The position numbers and the translations under genes are program-made. A DNA stretch of 15,168 nt from Myxococcales bacterium. Lineage in GTDB: Bacteria; Myxococcota_A; Bradymonadia; UBA4248. Below are positions 13,708-15,168 of this stretch, in pieces (the first letter of the stretch is position 1; the number at the start of each line of letters is the position of its first letter). The notes under the pieces are model-generated. The model was not told where the DNA came from. It was given only the letters and a program-made list of their open reading frames with translations, and searched no databases. Where the stretch lies: NCBI GenBank assembly GCA_004554395.1, contig SFMP01000165.1, forward strand, positions 1 through 15,168. The letters run 5' to 3'.

Positions 13708-15168
13708 ATGGCGACTGTAGTTGATTATAAGGCGTACTATAAAATCGGGCAAATTGCGAAGTACTTGGGAGTCGAGCCCCATACGATTCGTTATTGGGAG
13801 TCGCAGATTACCGATATTCGCCCACAGACGGTAGGGAATAGAAAGCTCTATTCGCGCAGCGACCTCGAGATGATTGCCATCGTGCGCTATTTAATTCAGG
13901 ATGTCATGCTGACGATCGATGGGGTTCGGAAGCGGATCAAGGAGCTGAAGCGTTCGGGGGAAATTGCGTCGCTTCGTTTGGAATTTATCGAGTATCGCCA
14001 TCGGAACGACGCAAAAGTCGTCGATTTAGGGCGCGTGAATGAGTCGGTGGACGATTGTCGCGATGATAGTTGCGACAATGATAGTGCCATGGCTGAGATT
14101 CAGACGCTTCGTTCACTGCTCGATGCTTCGCAAGAGGAGATAGCGCAGTTGCGCTTGGACAGTGAGAATGCGCAAGATGATCTCGTTTCGGCGCGTAGTG
14201 ATTTAGAGGCGTTGCAGAACGAGGTTTCGGTACTTCATAGCGATTTGCAATGGCGCGATGGGGAAATTGCCAGCATGCGCGTGTCGTTGAGTGCGACGCA
14301 GGAATCGCTTTATGCTCGCGAGTCTTCGCTATCGAAGATGCAGGACACGATGAATGCGCAGATTACGGAGATTTCTGGGCTTGAAGCGCGTTATCGTAGC
14401 CTTAGTGATGCGTTGAAAGAGAAGGAATCCGCGCTCTCCGAATCGCAAGCTGAACTTTCGTCGACGCGCGACGAGCTGACATCGACGTCGACGCGCCTAT
14501 CGGAGACGGAATCCGCGCTTACAGCTTCGAATAACGACTTAGAGCAAACTCGCGCGACGCTCGATGCTCGCGAAACCGAGCTCTCGTCGACGCGCGACGA
14601 GCTGACATCGACGTCGACGCGCTTGTCCGAAACGGAAGCCGCGCTTTCAGCTTCGAATAACGAGTTAGAGCAAGCTCGCGCGACGCTCGCCGCCCGCGAA
14701 ACCGAACTCAGCGCGACGCGCGACGAGTTGACATCGACGTCGACGCGCTTGTCCGAAACGGAATCCGCGCTTACAGCTTCGAACAACGACTTAGAACAAA
14801 CTCGCGCGACGCTCGCCGCCCGCGAAACCGAGCTCTCGTCGACGCGCGACGAGTTGGCATCGACGTCGACGCGTCTGTCCGAAACGGAATCCGCGCTTTC
14901 AGCTTCGAACAACGACTTAGAACAAGCTCGCGCGACGCTCGCCGCTCGCGAAACCGAGCTCTCGTCGACGCGCGACGAGCTGACGACGACGTCGACGCGC
15001 TTGTCCGAAACGGAATCTGCGCTTTCAGCTTCGAACAACGAGTTAGAGCAAGCTCGCGCGACGCTCGATGCTCGCGAAACAGAACTTTTGGAAGCGCTCG
15101 AAACGATTACGGCTCGCGAAACAGAACTCAGCGCGACGCGCGACGAGTTGACATCGACTGCGACGCGC
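13708..15168 (+). CDS. MerR-type DNA-binding protein with a giant repeat-built coiled coil (3' end beyond window)
   Basis: The frame is open from ATG 13708 (GGAGGTG at 13698-13704) to the right edge, 487 codons. Residues 11-80 are a MerR winged-helix domain: YYKIGQIAKYLGVEPHTIRYWE (helix-turn-helix), NRKLYSRSDLEMIAIVRYL (wing and next helix), TIDGVRKRIKEL. This fits the ihfA-neighbour MerR subgroup of deltaproteobacteria. After a linker with Cys-R-D-D-S-Cys (about 116-121), nearly everything from about 127 is predicted coiled coil rich in Glu, Ser, Thr, Ala and Leu. Residues 251-460 are five tandem 42-residue repeats (six heptads each). MerR proteins are usually 110-300 residues with a short effector or dimerisation domain, so the architecture is unusual. 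No effector-binding or metal site is recognisable. DNA binding is well supported; the role of the coiled coil (long-range dimerisation, partition-like or scaffold function) is speculation. Confidence 0.85.
   Translation, partial: MATVVDYKAYYKIGQIAKYLGVEPHTIRYWESQITDIRPQTVGNRKLYSRSDLEMIAIVRYLIQDVMLTIDGVRKRIKELKRSGEIASLRLEFIEYRHRNDAKVVDLGRVNESVDDCRDDSCDNDSAMAEIQTLRSLLDASQEEIAQLRLDSENAQDDLVSARSDLEALQNEVSVLHSDLQWRDGEIASMRVSLSATQESLYARESSLSKMQDTMNAQITEISGLEARYRSLSDALKEKESALSESQAELSSTRDELTSTSTRLSETESALTASNNDLEQTRATLDARETELSSTRDELTSTSTRLSETEAALSASNNELEQARATLAARETELSATRDELTSTSTRLSETESALTASNNDLEQTRATLAARETELSSTRDELASTSTRLSETESALSASNNDLEQARATLAARETELSSTRDELTTTSTRLSETESALSASNNELEQARATLDARETELLEALETITARETELSATRDELTSTATR
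14458..15087 (+). repeat. Five 126-bp tandem repeats coding for coiled coil in the MerR-type gene
   Basis: Units start at 14458, 14584, 14710, 14836 and 14962. Each encodes 42 residues of the form TRDELTSTSTRLSETE...SALxASNNxLEQxRATLxARETELS. After a 42-base (14-residue) interruption at 15088-15129, a new unit begins at 15130 and runs off the window. Units differ mainly by a few synonymous or conservative changes (tta gag/tta gaa, aat/aac), indicating recent amplification or gene conversion. The reverse strand is also open over 14391-15038, a by-product of codon bias in the repeats. Confidence 0.9.

Noticed and set aside
14391..15038. 215-codon reverse-strand ORF over the MerR coiled-coil repeats (Ser/Val/Asp/Arg-rich).
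   Set aside because: It is periodic with the same 126-bp unit and arises from the codon choice of the repeats. It has no recognisable domain or ribosome site, and the forward frame is a clear MerR-type protein.

Overview
The window looks like chromosomal DNA of a Gram-negative, deltaproteobacterial-type (Myxococcota/Bradymonadota-like) bacterium. Three things suggest this: a type II secretion (T2SS) pseudopilin and inner-membrane cluster of the gspH-I-J-K-L-M-N type with a PilM-like GspL and a GspN, a multi-POTRA Omp85 protein, and an ihfA-like gene followed by a MerR-family gene. The phylum is inference; no rRNA or other marker gene is present.

Layout. (1) 1-721, minus strand: an Rpn-type PD-(D/E)XK nuclease, cut by the left edge, with a promoter and a very strong in-frame internal ribosome binding site. 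(2) 942-4397, plus: a 1151-residue Omp85 (BamA/TamA-like) outer-membrane protein with about seven POTRA-like units. (3) 4398-4789: intergenic, with a 15-bp hairpin and a tandem array of five short hairpin elements. (4) 4790-12229, plus: gspH, gspI, gspJ, a possible 34-codon membrane ORF, gspK, gspL, gspM and gspN, tightly packed apart from the gspJ-gspK gap. (5) 12230-12972: gspN 3' structure, a candidate promoter, a 156-bp element present twice (169-bp period) that carries more hairpins of the same family, then a good sigma70-type promoter and a long leader. (6) 12973-13371: ihfA-like gene with a strongly acidic C-terminal tail. (7) 13708 to the right edge: a MerR-type DNA-binding domain joined to a very long coiled coil built from 126-bp tandem repeats, still open at the edge.

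How the genes fit. GspH/I/J/K are the minor pseudopilins that would form the tip of the T2SS pseudopilus. GspL and GspM form the inner-membrane assembly platform, and GspN is an accessory envelope protein. The secretin, ATPase, polytopic membrane protein and major pseudopilin (GspD/E/F/G) are not in the window. The Omp85 protein is an outer-membrane insertase or translocation pore and may be a separate transcription unit.

Most interesting signals: a family of short palindromic elements whose helices differ in sequence yet keep their pairing, a bulged G and a GTAG/GGAG 5' head (REP-like), in arrays that bracket the gsp operon; an rpn gene with an internal start suited to an intragenic antitoxin; a MerR protein with a recently amplified coiled coil; an IHF with an acidic tail; and an 11-A run in gspN.
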